A stretch of DNA of 64,000 nucleotides from Arthrobacter sp. AK04 (GTDB lineage Bacteria; Actinomycetota; Actinomycetes; Actinomycetales; Micrococcaceae), in contig NZ_JAJOMC010000013.1 of the NCBI RefSeq assembly GCF_021129155.1, forward strand, positions 23,841-87,840, in the 5' to 3' direction. Below the pieces are notes generated by a model. It made no database searches, had not been told where the DNA came from, and saw only the letters and a list, made by a program, of their open reading frames with translations. Shown one piece after another: positions 26,243 through 36,022 of the stretch; position 1 is the stretch's first letter, and every line of letters starts with the position of its first letter. The translations under genes were made by a program, and so were the position numbers.

Positions 26243-29200
26243 ATGACACTTCACATCGCCTATCCCGCTGAGCTGCCGGTTTCCGAACGGCGCGAAGACC
26301 TGATGGCAGCCATCGCAGCAAACCAGGTCACCATCATCGCCGGCGAGACCGGCTCCGGTAAGACCACCCAGATACCCAAGATGTGCCTTGAGCTTGGCCT
26401 GGGTGAGAATGGCCTGATCGGCCATACCCAGCCCCGCCGGCTTGCCGCGCGCACCGTGGCCGAGCGCATCGCGGAGGAGTTGGGCGTGGACATCGGCCAG
26501 GAGGTGGGCTTCCAGGTCCGCTTCACCGGCGAAGTCAGCCGCGCCACGAAGATCAAGCTGATGACTGACGGCATCCTGCTGGCGGAGATCCAGCGGGACA
26601 AGCTGCTCCGCAAGTACAACGCAATCATCATCGATGAGGCCCACGAGCGCAGCCTGAACATCGACTTCATCCTGGGCTACCTGAAGCGGATCCTGCCGCA
26701 GCGGCCGGATCTCAAGGTGATCATTACCTCCGCCACCATCGACCCCCAGCGGTTTGCCAACCATTTCGGCACAGCCGAAAACCCCGCCCCCATCGTCGAG
26801 GTCTCCGGACGGACCTACCCCGTGGAGATCCGCTACCGCCCGCTGTCCCAGCCGCCCGGAGGAGCGGCCGCGGATGACGACGGAAATGGTTCCGACGACG
26901 AACTTGAGGAAGACCGGGACCCGCTCGACGCCGTCTGCGACGCCGTGGACGAACTCGCCGCCGAGGCACCCGGCGACATCCTGGTCTTCTTTTCCGGCGA
27001 GCGCGAGATCCGGGATGCGGCCGACGCGCTGCAGGCCCGCATCCAGTCGAACCGCCGGCTGGCCGGAACCGAAGTCCTGCCCCTCTTCGCGCGGCTGAGC
27101 CTGCAGGAACAGCACAAGGTGTTCCACCCGGGCAACAAACGCCGGATCGTGCTGGCCACCAACGTGGCCGAAACGTCACTCACGGTGCCGGGCATCAAAT
27201 ACGTCATCGACACCGGAACCGCCCGTATCTCCAGGTACTCGCACCGCACCAAGGTCCAGCGCCTGCCCATCGAGCGGGTCTCGCAGGCGTCCGCCAACCA
27301 GCGTTCGGGGCGGTGCGGCCGCGTCTCGGACGGCATTGCAATCCGCCTCTACTCCGAGGAAGACTTCGATTCCCGGCCCCTCTACACGGACCCGGAGATC
27401 CTGCGGACCAACCTCGCTGCCGTCATCCTGCAGATGACCGCCATGGGAGTGGCCCGCGGGCCCAAGGACGTCGAAAACTTCCCGTTCGTGGAACCACCTG
27501 AAACGCGGGCAATTAACGACGGCGTCACGCTGCTCCGCGAACTCGGCGCCCTTGCAGCCGCCCGGCCGCAGAACGGCACGGACGGGGCGAAAAGCGGCGG
27601 CGGGCTCACCGCCGTCGGGCAAAAGCTTGCCCAGCTGCCGGTGGATCCCCGGCTGGGCCGGATGATCGTGGAAGCAGGAAAACGGGGCTGTGTCCGCGAA
27701 GTCATGATCCTGGCTGCCGCGCTCACCATCCAGGACCCACGCGAGCGCCCAACGGACAAGCAGCAGCTTGCGGCGGAAAAGCACAACCGTTTCAAGGACG
27801 AAAATTCGGATTTCACCGGATTCCTTAACCTCTGGAACTACCTGCAGGAGAAGCAGCAGGAGCTCTCGTCGTCGGCCTTCCGCCGGATGTGCCGGGCAGA
27901 GTTCATCAACTACCTGCGCGTGCGCGAATGGCAGGATCTGTTTGCCCAGCTGCGCCAGCTGGCCCGGCCCCTGGGCATCAGCCTCGACAACAAGCGCCTG
28001 GCCGATCCCGTGGGCAACCACGATGGCATCCACATCAGCCTCCTTTCCGGGCTCCTGAGCCACATCGGCATTTTGGACGAGCGCAAGCGCGAGTACGCCG
28101 GAGCGCGCGGGTCCCGTTTCGCGATTTTCCCCGGCTCGGCCCTTTTCAAGAAGTCCCCCACGTTCGTGATGGCCGCGGAACTGGTGGAAACCAGCCGGCT
28201 CTGGGCCAGGGTGGCTGCCAGGTTCGATCCCGCGTGGGCGGAGCAGGTGGCGCCGGACCTGGTGAAGCGCAGCTACAGTGAACCGCACTGGTCCACGCGG
28301 CAGGGTGCCGTGATGGCCTACGAGAAGGTCACCCTTTACGGCGTGCCCATCATCGCCCAGCGCAGGATCAATTACGGCAGGGTTGACCCGGTGGTAGCCC
28401 GGGAGCTGTTTATCCGGCATGCCCTGGTGGAGGGCGACTGGAAAACGCACCACAAGTTCTTCCACCGCAACCGTGCCCTCCTGAATGAGGTCGAGGAGCT
28501 GGAGGCCAGGATGCGCCGCCGGGACCTCCTGGTGGATGACGAGACGCTGTTCGAGTTCTACGATGCGCGGATCGGACCGGACGTGGTGTCCGAGCGGCAC
28601 TTCGACAAGTGGTGGAAGGAGGCGCGGCAGAAGAACCCGGACCTCCTGGACTACGACAAGTCGCTCCTCCTCAGCGACGACGCCGACGACCTCGACGACT
28701 CCGCCTACCCCAAAACCTGGCTGCACAAGGGCTTCGAACTTCCCCTGAGCTATGAGTTCCACCCTGTTGCCCCGGGCTCACCGCCCAATCCTTCCGATGG
28801 CGTGACAGCTGAAGTGCCCGTCCTGTTCCTCAACCAGCTGGAAGATAAAGCCTTCCGCTGGCTGATTCCCGGGCAGCGCGTGGAGCTGGTGACAGCCCTG
28901 ATCAAGTCGCTGCCCAAGCAGATCCGGAAGAACTTCGTCCCTGCCCCGGACGTGGCACGCCAGGCGGTGGCAGTGCTGGAAGCTGACTTCGATCCGGCCG
29001 CCGACGACCTGGAACCCTCCCTTGAGCTCGCCCTGCGCCGCATCCGCGGACACGTTGTCCCCCCGGGGTCGTGGAACTGGGATGCCGTCCCCGCCCACCT
29101 TCGCGTCTCGTTCAGGGTGGTGGACAGCAAGGGCAAGGTCCTGGATGAGGGCAAGGACCTCGCGGCACTGCAGGAGAAACTTGCTCCGGCCACCCGGCGG

Positions 29201-30241
29201 GCCATTGCCGAATCCCTGGGTGCCACGCCCGCCTCCACCGCTCCCGGCGGGGCCAAGGGCACCGGCAACGGCAGGAAGGCCGGGCAGGGAGACGGCAAAG
29301 GGCACGACGCCGGCTCCCCCGCGGCAGGGCAGCCGGCCGCAGTGCCGGCAGCCGCAGCTTCGGCAGGTTTCAGGGAGCAGGCAGGTCTGACGGAATGGAG
29401 CTTCGGCACCCTTCAGCGGCAGGTCAGCAACACAGTCAAGGGCCACACCGTCACCGGGTATCCGGCGCTTGTGGACCAGGGAACGTCCGTGGCGCTCCGG
29501 GTCTTCCAGACGGCGGCAGAACAGGCGGAGGCGATGCGCGGCGGCGTGATCCGCCTGCTCGCCCTGCGCGTCCCGGCACCGGACCGCTACGTGCTGGAGC
29601 ACTTGAGCAACACCGAGAAACTGACGTTCAGCCAGAACCCGCACGGCTCCGTCTCAGCCCTGATCGCGGACTGCGCTCTGGCAGCCCTCGACAAACTCAC
29701 GCCCCAGGACCTTCCGTGGGACCGGGAATCCTTTGACCGCCTGTATGAGGTGGTCCGGGCCGAACTGATCGACACCGTGTTCAGCGTGACCGCCGTGGTG
29801 GAGCGGATCCTTGCCAGCACGCGGCGGATCGAAAAGCAGCTGAAGGGGACCACCAGCCTGGCCCTCATTTCTGCCCTCAACGACGTCAAGAGCCAACTGG
29901 AGCAGCTGGTGTACCCGGGCTTTGTGGCACGGACGGGCTACGCACAGCTCAGCCAGCTGCCCAGATACCTTTCCGCCATCGAGAAGCGGCTGGAACGCCT
30001 GCCGGGCAACGTGCAGCGGGACGCCCTCAACATGGCCGTGGTGCAGCGGCTTGAGGACGACTACGACGACGCCGTGTCTGCCCTGCTTCCCGGACGCAAG
30101 ACCGGACCTGAATTAACCCAGGTGCGCTGGATGATTGAAGAGCTCCGGGTGAGCCTCTTCGCCGTCGAACTCGGCACAGCGTATTCGGTGTCCGAGAAGC
30201 GTATCCGGGCCGTGCTCAACAAAGCACTGGCCCCGGCGTAG
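26243..30241 (+). CDS. hrpA: ATP-dependent RNA helicase HrpA
   Basis: This 1332-residue DEAH-box helicase unwinds RNA and in Escherichia coli helps resolve stalled or collided ribosomes. Walker A is AGETGSGKTTQ, the DEAH box is IIIDEAHERSLN, and the helicase C-terminal arginine motif is ANQRSGRCGR. HA2 and OB-fold regions follow, then a long DUF3418-type C-terminus with an Ala/Gly-rich linker near residues 1000-1045. ATG 26243 lies 10 bases after TAGACT, so the 5' leader is very short. It converges on the HIT gene across a hairpin. Confidence 0.94.
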   Translation: MTLHIAYPAELPVSERREDLMAAIAANQVTIIAGETGSGKTTQIPKMCLELGLGENGLIGHTQPRRLAARTVAERIAEELGVDIGQEVGFQVRFTGEVSRATKIKLMTDGILLAEIQRDKLLRKYNAIIIDEAHERSLNIDFILGYLKRILPQRPDLKVIITSATIDPQRFANHFGTAENPAPIVEVSGRTYPVEIRYRPLSQPPGGAAADDDGNGSDDELEEDRDPLDAVCDAVDELAAEAPGDILVFFSGEREIRDAADALQARIQSNRRLAGTEVLPLFARLSLQEQHKVFHPGNKRRIVLATNVAETSLTVPGIKYVIDTGTARISRYSHRTKVQRLPIERVSQASANQRSGRCGRVSDGIAIRLYSEEDFDSRPLYTDPEILRTNLAAVILQMTAMGVARGPKDVENFPFVEPPETRAINDGVTLLRELGALAAARPQNGTDGAKSGGGLTAVGQKLAQLPVDPRLGRMIVEAGKRGCVREVMILAAALTIQDPRERPTDKQQLAAEKHNRFKDENSDFTGFLNLWNYLQEKQQELSSSAFRRMCRAEFINYLRVREWQDLFAQLRQLARPLGISLDNKRLADPVGNHDGIHISLLSGLLSHIGILDERKREYAGARGSRFAIFPGSALFKKSPTFVMAAELVETSRLWARVAARFDPAWAEQVAPDLVKRSYSEPHWSTRQGAVMAYEKVTLYGVPIIAQRRINYGRVDPVVARELFIRHALVEGDWKTHHKFFHRNRALLNEVEELEARMRRRDLLVDDETLFEFYDARIGPDVVSERHFDKWWKEARQKNPDLLDYDKSLLLSDDADDLDDSAYPKTWLHKGFELPLSYEFHPVAPGSPPNPSDGVTAEVPVLFLNQLEDKAFRWLIPGQRVELVTALIKSLPKQIRKNFVPAPDVARQAVAVLEADFDPAADDLEPSLELALRRIRGHVVPPGSWNWDAVPAHLRVSFRVVDSKGKVLDEGKDLAALQEKLAPATRRAIAESLGATPASTAPGGAKGTGNGRKAGQGDGKGHDAGSPAAGQPAAVPAAAASAGFREQAGLTEWSFGTLQRQVSNTVKGHTVTGYPALVDQGTSVALRVFQTAAEQAEAMRGGVIRLLALRVPAPDRYVLEHLSNTEKLTFSQNPHGSVSALIADCALAALDKLTPQDLPWDRESFDRLYEVVRAELIDTVFSVTAVVERILASTRRIEKQLKGTTSLALISALNDVKSQLEQLVYPGFVARTGYAQLSQLPRYLSAIEKRLERLPGNVQRDALNMAVVQRLEDDYDDAVSALLPGRKTGPELTQVRWMIEELRVSLFAVELGTAYSVSEKRIRAVLNKALAPA

Positions 30242-30263
30242 GGCTCTTCTTTCCCGCCAGGCA

Positions 30264-30295
30264 ACGGCGCGGATCCCGGACCGGGTCCGCGCCGT
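30264..30295. terminator. Bidirectional terminator between hrpA and HIT gene
   Basis: ACGGCGCGGA pairs with TCCGCGCCGT, with an inner CCCGG/CCGGG. The stem lies midway between the stop codons of two convergent genes. Confidence 0.7.
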
Positions 30296-30303
30296 ACCGG
30301 GTT

Positions 30304-30729
30304 TCAGGCCGGAACGAACTCCCCGTATCCGGCGGCCCGGAGGCCCTGGCGGAGCTTCTCCGCATTGGCGTCGAGGATGTCGGGGTCCGGGTTCTGGTCC
30401 GCGGTGGCAAAGTTGAACTCCGCCATGCTCCGGGAAGGCCAGACATGAACGTGGAGGTGGTTGATCTCGTAGCCGGCCACAATCAGGCCCGCCCTTGCCG
30501 CGCCGAAGACATCCACCTGGACCGCGCCGATCCGGCGGGCCACTTCCATGACTTTGGCCAGCGTTTCGGGAGAGGCGTCGGTCCAGCGGTCCACTTCCTC
30601 GGTGGGAACCACCAGCGTGTGGCCATCGGCGAGCGGCCCCGTGGTGAGGAAAGCGCCAACATCGGGTTCCCGCCATACGAAGCGGCCCGGGATTTCGCCG
30701 TTCAGGATCCTGGTAAAGAGAGTGCTCAT
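30304..30729 (-). CDS. HIT family nucleotide-binding protein
   Basis: This 141-residue protein has the histidine triad motif in INHLHVHVWP. HIT proteins hydrolyse nucleoside phosphoramidates or related nucleotidyl conjugates. It is the third gene of the sulfurtransferase-alcohol dehydrogenase-HIT run and overlaps the dehydrogenase by four bases (ATGA). The substrate is unknown. Confidence 0.92.
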   Translation of the reverse strand: MSTLFTRILNGEIPGRFVWREPDVGAFLTTGPLADGHTLVVPTEEVDRWTDASPETLAKVMEVARRIGAVQVDVFGAARAGLIVAGYEINHLHVHVWPSRSMAEFNFATADQNPDPDILDANAEKLRQGLRAAGYGEFVPA

Positions 30730-31862
30730 GCGTGTGCCTCCTTGGCAGGTGCGTGCAGTGTGCTGGTGTCCAGCACAAACCGGTATTTCACATCGCCTGC
30801 CACCATCCGGTCGTAGGCTTCGTTGAGCTGGTCGGCGCGGACCATCTCGATCTCCGCCGCCACACCGTGCTCAGCGCAGAAGTCCAGCATCTCCTGGGTT
30901 TCTGCAATGCCGCCGATGAGCGAACCCGCATAGGCTATCCGGCGCCGGATCAGTGAGCCCGGGTTGACCGGCGGCATCGGCTCCGACGGAAGGCCCAGCT
31001 GGAAGAGCGCACCGTCAACGCGGAGTGTCCGGAAGTAGGGGTTCAGGTCGTGCGGGGCCGCGACCGTATCGATGATGAGGTCGATGCTGCGGTTTGCCCC
31101 GGCCATCGCTTCTTCATCCCTGGACAGGACAACCTCATCGGCACCCAACTCAAGGGCCGCCGCCACCTTGGCATCCGACGTCGTAAACACCACCACCTTT
31201 GCGCCCATGGCCCTGGCAAGCTTGACGGCCATGTGGCCCAGGCCGCCCAGCCCCACCACACCCACAACATCCCCTTCTTCGACGCCGAAGTGCCGCAGCG
31301 GGGAGAATGTGGTGACGCCGGCACAGAGCAAGGGCGCGGCGGCCGCCGGGTCAAGTGATTCCGGAACCCGCACAACGTAGCGCCGGTCCACCACGATGGA
31401 CGAGGAGTATCCGCCCTGGGTGACGGAATCGCCGTTCCGGCGGTCGATGGCACCGTACGTGCCGGTCATTCCGTTTTCGCAGTACTGTTCCAGGCCGTCC
31501 AGGCAGCTCTCGCATGTCCGGCAGGAATCGACCATGCACCCGACGCCTACGCGGTCGCCGGCGGCAAAATCAACAACCGCGGAACCCACCCGGCTGACGG
31601 TGCCCACGATCTCGTGTCCCGGCACCAGCGGCCAGGTTGTACCGCCCCACTCGCCCCGGGTGGCGTGCACATCCGAATGGCAGAGGCCACAGTATTCAAT
31701 GGCTATTTCGACGTCGTCGGCCTTCGGCGTGCGCCGGGCGAGGGTCAGCGGCACCAGCCCGCTGTCCGGGGACGTTGCACCGTAAGCTGCGGCAAGTACG
31801 CCGCCGCCGGAAGGTGCGGCAGGTTGTGCAAGGGGCGGAGGTACCGGGCGTCCTGGAGTCAT
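30726..31862 (-). CDS. Zinc-dependent NAD(P) alcohol dehydrogenase (YahK/AdhC-type)
   Basis: This 378-residue medium-chain dehydrogenase has the catalytic zinc site CGLCHSDVHATRGEW and GHEIVGTV, four structural-zinc cysteines in CRTCESCLDGLEQYC, and the nucleotide motif VVGLGGLGHMAVKLA. It resembles the cinnamyl-alcohol/broad-aldehyde reductase group. An N-terminal Pro/Ala/Gly extension of about 22 residues precedes the catalytic domain. ATG 31862 overlaps the stop of the sulfurtransferase gene (ATGA). Confidence 0.93.
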   Translation of the reverse strand: MTPGRPVPPPLAQPAAPSGGGVLAAAYGATSPDSGLVPLTLARRTPKADDVEIAIEYCGLCHSDVHATRGEWGGTTWPLVPGHEIVGTVSRVGSAVVDFAAGDRVGVGCMVDSCRTCESCLDGLEQYCENGMTGTYGAIDRRNGDSVTQGGYSSSIVVDRRYVVRVPESLDPAAAAPLLCAGVTTFSPLRHFGVEEGDVVGVVGLGGLGHMAVKLARAMGAKVVVFTTSDAKVAAALELGADEVVLSRDEEAMAGANRSIDLIIDTVAAPHDLNPYFRTLRVDGALFQLGLPSEPMPPVNPGSLIRRRIAYAGSLIGGIAETQEMLDFCAEHGVAAEIEMVRADQLNEAYDRMVAGDVKYRFVLDTSTLHAPAKEAHA

Positions 31863-32755
31863 AGTGCGACGCTACCCCTGCCCGCATCCGTGTTGCCACT
31901 CGGCTGCGCGCCGCGGCCGCCGGGCTCAGCCCCGGTGGCCACTGGCAGGTCCGGGTGGTTGGACCACATTGAGAAGGAACCCGGATACAGCGCGGCAGCA
32001 AACCCGGCGATTTCCAGGGCTGCGACCTCATGGGCCGCAGTAACTCCTGATCCGCAGTACACCGCTACCTGCCGGCCGTCGCGGACGCCCAGCGACTCGA
32101 ACCGGCGGCGGAGGGAGTCAGGTGGCAGGAACCGCCCGCTGCCGTCCACGTTTTCCGACGTCGGCGCACTAATCGCGCCGGGGATATGCCCGGCCCGCGG
32201 GTCGATGGGCTCAAACTCGCCGCGGTACCTCTCCCCCGCCCGTGCATCCAGCAGGAGGCCCGCCTCCGGCCAGGCGGACGCCGCCGTGGCGTCGAGCGCC
32301 GGCATCTTTCCATGCGTGAGGTGCACGCCGCCGGGGGCCGGAACAACGGGGCCTGCCTCAAGCGCAAGTCCCGCGGCACGCCAGGCGGCCAGGCCGCCGT
32401 CGAGCAGGTACACCTCCGCCAGTCCGGCGTCCCGGAGCATCCACCACGCGCGGGCTGCAGCCATGTTGCCGCTGTCATCGTAGGCCACCACAACATCGCC
32501 GTCGTTGATGCCCCAGCGGCGGGCAGATGCTTCGAAATCCTCCGCAGCCGGCAGCGGGTGCCTTCCCCGTTCGGGAACTCCGGCGGCGGCAAGTTCCGTC
32601 TGCAGGTCAACAAACACTGCGCCCGGCAGGTGCTCCTGCAGGTAGTGGCGGTAGCCGTGGGGATCACCCAGGGCCCAGCGCACATCCAGCAGTACGGTGC
32701 GCCGGTGATCCGCAAGGCGGGCCTGCAGACCGGCAACGTCCATCAGGGGGCTCAT
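31859..32755 (-). CDS. Thiosulfate/3-mercaptopyruvate sulfurtransferase
   Basis: This 298-residue protein contains two rhodanese domains; the second carries the active-site loop VAVYCGSGVTAAH, where Cys accepts sulfur. CGSGVTA-type loops occur in mercaptopyruvate and thiosulfate sulfurtransferases, and the donor cannot be fixed by eye. GGAGGAG precedes ATG 32755. It heads a three-gene operon and is divergent, across 76 bases, from a cysteine desulfhydrase gene, hinting at shared sulfur metabolism. Confidence 0.9.
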   Translation of the reverse strand: MSPLMDVAGLQARLADHRRTVLLDVRWALGDPHGYRHYLQEHLPGAVFVDLQTELAAAGVPERGRHPLPAAEDFEASARRWGINDGDVVVAYDDSGNMAAARAWWMLRDAGLAEVYLLDGGLAAWRAAGLALEAGPVVPAPGGVHLTHGKMPALDATAASAWPEAGLLLDARAGERYRGEFEPIDPRAGHIPGAISAPTSENVDGSGRFLPPDSLRRRFESLGVRDGRQVAVYCGSGVTAAHEVAALEIAGFAAALYPGSFSMWSNHPDLPVATGAEPGGRGAQPSGNTDAGRGSVAL

Positions 32756-32819
32756 TGCACTCCTCCAGCGGTGGTTGGGCCAACGGGTCCACTCTAGCGG
32801 CAGCCCTTCCCGCCGCGGG

Positions 32820-32825
32820 TAGGCT
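32820..32825 (+). promoter_or_regulatory. -10 box of a probable leaderless cds1 transcript
   Basis: TAGGCT ends six bases before the GTG at 32832 and there is no Shine-Dalgarno sequence in between. Confidence 0.5.
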
Positions 32826-32831
32826 GGTGCG

Positions 32832-33935
32832 GTGAAGATCGAGCGCAGCGCCAGCCGGTACACCGCGGACCGGGACTGGGCGGACCAGGCAATCCGCAAA
32901 ATCAGGGCAGAAAACAACCGCTCCGCCGACACCCACCTCTACTCTGTCCCGCTTCCTGAGCATTGGGGCGTCCACCTCTACCTCAAGGACGAGTCCACCC
33001 ACCGCTCCGGCAGCCTGAAGCACCGGCTGGCCCGCTCCCTGTTTCTCTTTGGCCTGGTGAACGGCTGGATCCGGGAGGACACCACCATCGTGGAGGCTTC
33101 CAGCGGGAGCACGGCCGTGTCCGAGGCGTACTTCGCGCAGCTCCTGGGCCTGCCCTTCGTTGCCGTGATGGCGCGCACCACCAGCCCCGAGAAAATTGCC
33201 CTGATCGAGCAGTTCGGCGGTTCCTGCCTGCTGGTGGAGCACGCGTCCGACGTGTACGCGACCGCCCAGGAGGTGGCGGAAACCTGCAACGGCCACTACA
33301 TGGACCAGTTCACCTACGCCGAGCGGGCAACCGACTGGCGGGGCAACAACAATATTGCCGAATCGATTTTTGGCCAGCTCGGGCTGGAGGAACACCCGGT
33401 GCCGGAGTGGATCGTGGTGGGAGCCGGCACCGGAGGCACGAGCGCCACCATCGGCAGGTACCTCCGCTACCACAGCCACCCCACGCAGCTGCTGGTGGTG
33501 GATCCGGAAAATTCGGCTTTCTACCCGGGCTGGCAGGGCACCTCCGGCGCGCCGGCGGGCCTGCCGTCCCGGATTGAGGGGATCGGGCGCCCGCGGATGG
33601 AACCCAGCTTCGTGCCCTCCGTGATCGACCTCATGGTGCAGGTCCCCGACGCCGCGTCAGTGGCTGCCATGCGCCACCTCCACAGCCTTGCGGGGCTCCA
33701 CGCCGGCCCCTCCACCGGAACCAACCTCTGGGGTGTGTGGCAGCTCGTGGCAGGGATGGTTGCCGCTGGCCGCAAAGGCAGCATCGTTTCACTCATGTGC
33801 GACGGCGGCGAACGCTATGCGGGCAACTACTACAACGAGGACTGGCTGGCTGCCCATGGGCTGGACCCGGCACCGTACGAAGCGGTGATCCGGCGGTTCA
33901 TGGACACGGGCATCTGGACCGGAGACGCGGCTTAG
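32832..33935 (+). CDS. cds1: PLP-dependent cysteine synthase-fold enzyme, Cds1 L-cysteine desulfhydrase type
   Basis: This 367-residue fold-type II PLP enzyme shows the lysine motif [14 protein letters not shown] (instead of the usual SxKDR), [14 protein letters not shown] and the phosphate loop [15 protein letters not shown]. The overall sequence resembles mycobacterial Cds1, which releases H2S, pyruvate and ammonia from cysteine. Cysteine synthase activity is the main alternative. The start is GTG. It converges on the MBL-fold gene, whose end overlaps its stop by four bases. Confidence 0.8.
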   Translation: MKIERSASRYTADRDWADQAIRKIRAENNRSADTHLYSVPLPEHWGVHLYLKDESTHRSGSLKHRLARSLFLFGLVNGWIREDTTIVEASSGSTAVSEAYFAQLLGLPFVAVMARTTSPEKIALIEQFGGSCLLVEHASDVYATAQEVAETCNGHYMDQFTYAERATDWRGNNNIAESIFGQLGLEEHPVPEWIVVGAGTGGTSATIGRYLRYHSHPTQLLVVDPENSAFYPGWQGTSGAPAGLPSRIEGIGRPRMEPSFVPSVIDLMVQVPDAASVAAMRHLHSLAGLHAGPSTGTNLWGVWQLVAGMVAAGRKGSIVSLMCDGGERYAGNYYNEDWLAAHGLDPAPYEAVIRRFMDTGIWTGDAA

Positions 33936-34588
33936 ACCTCCACCGACTCCCGGGCCGCAAGATGGGTGTATTCGGTGCCGTACTTGGCGCCGATCCGCTG
34001 GACATGGCCTTCGACGATTTTCAGGCCGTTCTCGTTCAGCAGTCCGTCGTGGATCTGGAATGCCCGCGGGGCCCTGACGGCAATCACGAAGTCCAGCACC
34101 TCGGCGGACTTGCTCCACGGTGCGTGCAGGGGAACAAGCAGCGTTTTGACGCTGATGCCGTCCGGAACCACGAAGGAATCCCCCGGGTGGTAGACGTTCC
34201 CGTCCACCAGGTAGCCAATATTGGCCACGATGGGGATCTGCGGGTGGATCAAGGCATGCTGGCCGCCGAAGCTGCGGATTTCGAAGCCGGCAGCCTGGAA
34301 GGTCGAGCCCGGGTTCACGGCATGAATGCGGGCAGCTTCGCCGGTTGCCTTGTCCTGCAGCTGGCCGGCAACACGCGCCGGGGCGAACACTGCAAGCCCG
34401 GCATTTGCGCGCAGGGCGTCCACCACGGCTGGAACGTCAATGTGGTCGGCGTGCTCGTGCGTCACCAGGACTGCCTCAGCGGACTCCAGGGCCTCAGCCG
34501 ATTCCGAGAAGTTGCCCGGGTCCAGGACCAGCGCCCTGCCGTCTTTTTCAAGCCGGACACAGGAGTGGGTGTATTTCGTCAACTTCAT
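33932..34588 (-). CDS. MBL-fold metal-dependent hydrolase (UlaG-like)
   Basis: This 218-residue metallo-beta-lactamase-fold protein has the metal-binding motif [11 protein letters not shown] and later histidines in GGQHALIHP and [10 protein letters not shown]. Such UlaG-like proteins hydrolyse phosphoesters or lactones; the substrate is unknown. ATG 34588 follows TAGGCT by six bases, suggesting a leaderless mRNA. Confidence 0.88.
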   Translation of the reverse strand: MKLTKYTHSCVRLEKDGRALVLDPGNFSESAEALESAEAVLVTHEHADHIDVPAVVDALRANAGLAVFAPARVAGQLQDKATGEAARIHAVNPGSTFQAAGFEIRSFGGQHALIHPQIPIVANIGYLVDGNVYHPGDSFVVPDGISVKTLLVPLHAPWSKSAEVLDFVIAVRAPRAFQIHDGLLNENGLKIVEGHVQRIGAKYGTEYTHLAARESVEV

Positions 34589-34594
34589 AGCGCC

Positions 34595-34600
34595 AGCCTA
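34595..34600 (-). promoter_or_regulatory. -10 box of a probable leaderless MBL-hydrolase transcript
   Basis: TAGGCT on the minus strand lies six bases before ATG 34588, with no Shine-Dalgarno sequence. Confidence 0.5.
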
Positions 34601-34682
34601 GGGTCCCTCTCCGGACCCTGTCCACGAAGCTCCGGCTGGTAATCTGGATCTTTGCCACCAACCCGAGGAAGCGAGTCCTTTC

Positions 34683-35147
34683 ATGCCCGTCGGCGCCAAA
34701 GCTGATTCCACCACGTCATCCCCGGCGACGGGCGGCGGCAAGGAGCAGCGCGTCACGAAGCAGCGCCTGGCTGTCAGCGCGGCCCTGGATGAACTGGACG
34801 ATTTCGTCAGCACCCAGGAGCTCTACCGGATCCTCCAAAACCAGGGCGCTTCGGTATCACTGGCAACTGCCTACCGGATTCTCCAGTCCCTCGCCGACGA
34901 GGGCCTGGTGGACGTCCTGCGCAACGGTGACGGCGAGGCCGTATACCGCCGTTGTGCCGTTACGGGACACCACCACCATCTCCTGTGCCGGAGTTGCGGA
35001 AAGGCAGTGGAAGTGGAGGCTCCGGCCGTGGAAACCTGGGCGGCGCGCACGGCAGCAGAGCACGGATATACAGAGGTGGCGCACACCGTGGAAATCTTTG
35101 GCCTGTGTCCTGACTGCACGGCGCGCAAGGCCGCCGGCAGCCTCTAA
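34683..35147 (+). CDS. zur: Zinc uptake regulator, Fur family
   Basis: This 154-residue repressor has a winged HTH (about 20-90, LATAYRILQSLADEGLVDV), the HHHHLLCRSCGKAVEV metal region and a second CxxC in LCPDCTA that forms the structural zinc site. Fur-family members with this layout next to znu genes are Zur: with zinc bound they repress zinc import. It is convergent with znuB and overlaps its 3' end by four bases. An N-terminal disordered extension of about 20 residues is present. Confidence 0.92.
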   Translation: MPVGAKADSTTSSPATGGGKEQRVTKQRLAVSAALDELDDFVSTQELYRILQNQGASVSLATAYRILQSLADEGLVDVLRNGDGEAVYRRCAVTGHHHHLLCRSCGKAVEVEAPAVETWAARTAAEHGYTEVAHTVEIFGLCPDCTARKAAGSL

Positions 35148-36022
35148 GCCGTTCCCGCCAGGACCCGCCCGTTGATTCCCTTTCGGGCCCGCACCGATCC
35201 AACCACCCGGCACACCACGTAGATCAGGAATGACAACGTGGTGACGTAGGGGCTGATGGGAATACGGCCTCCCAGCGCCAGCAGGATCCCGCCCACAGTG
35301 GCCGTCATAGCGAAGGCCACACTGAGCAGCACCACCGCAACGGGCGAGGACGTCACCCGGAGTGCGGCCGCGGCCGGCGTAATCAACAGTGCCAGTACCA
35401 AAAGGGCTCCCACCACCTGGATGGACAGGGCCACGCTGACGCCCAGCAGGACCATAAAGGCGATGGCAAGCGTCCGCACCGGAACGCCCCGGGCCTCGGC
35501 AAGTTCGGGATCCACGCTGGCGAAATTGAGGGGCCGCCAGATGGCCGCCAGCGCCACCATCACCACCACTGCCGTTCCGGCAAGCGCCTGCAGCTGCACG
35601 GTGTCCACCGAGACGATCTGTCCGGTGAGCAGGCCAAACTTGTTGGCAGCCCGGCCTTCATAGAGGGAGAGGAACAGGATCCCCAGCCCCAGCCCAAACG
35701 GCATGATGACGCCGATGATCGAGTTCTTGTCCCTGGCCCGGACGCCCATCAGTCCCAGCAACAGCGCCGCAGTGACGGATCCGATCAGCGATCCAAAAAC
35801 AATGTCCGCGCCAATCAGCAGCGCAAAGGCGGCTCCGGCGAAGGAGAGTTCAGAGATGCCGTGCACCGCAAATGCCAGGTCCCGCTTCATCACGAAGGTC
35901 CCCACCAGGCCGCCCAGGAGGCCCAGGACGGCCCCGGCCCAGATGGAGTTCTGCACCAGGACCAGGAGCTCGCCGTAGTTTTCGAAGCTGAAGATGGCGC
36001 CGAGGATACTGTCTGCGTCCAT
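35144..36022 (-). CDS. znuB: Zinc ABC transporter permease
   Basis: This 292-residue protein of the ABC-3 family has about eight membrane helices and forms the zinc channel (family segments GISELSFAGAAFALLIGADI and VVGALLVLALLITPAAAA). It is the last gene of znuA-znuC-znuB and its ATG overlaps the znuC stop by one base (TGATG). Zinc rather than manganese is inferred from the neighbouring zur and the Zur-like box. Confidence 0.92.
   Translation of the reverse strand: MDADSILGAIFSFENYGELLVLVQNSIWAGAVLGLLGGLVGTFVMKRDLAFAVHGISELSFAGAAFALLIGADIVFGSLIGSVTAALLLGLMGVRARDKNSIIGVIMPFGLGLGILFLSLYEGRAANKFGLLTGQIVSVDTVQLQALAGTAVVVMVALAAIWRPLNFASVDPELAEARGVPVRTLAIAFMVLLGVSVALSIQVVGALLVLALLITPAAAALRVTSSPVAVVLLSVAFAMTATVGGILLALGGRIPISPYVTTLSFLIYVVCRVVGSVRARKGINGRVLAGTA

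Noticed and set aside
26243..30241. Possible misassembly or fusion because of the length of HrpA
   Set aside because: About 1,300 residues with HA2, OB-fold and DUF3418-type regions is normal for HrpA.
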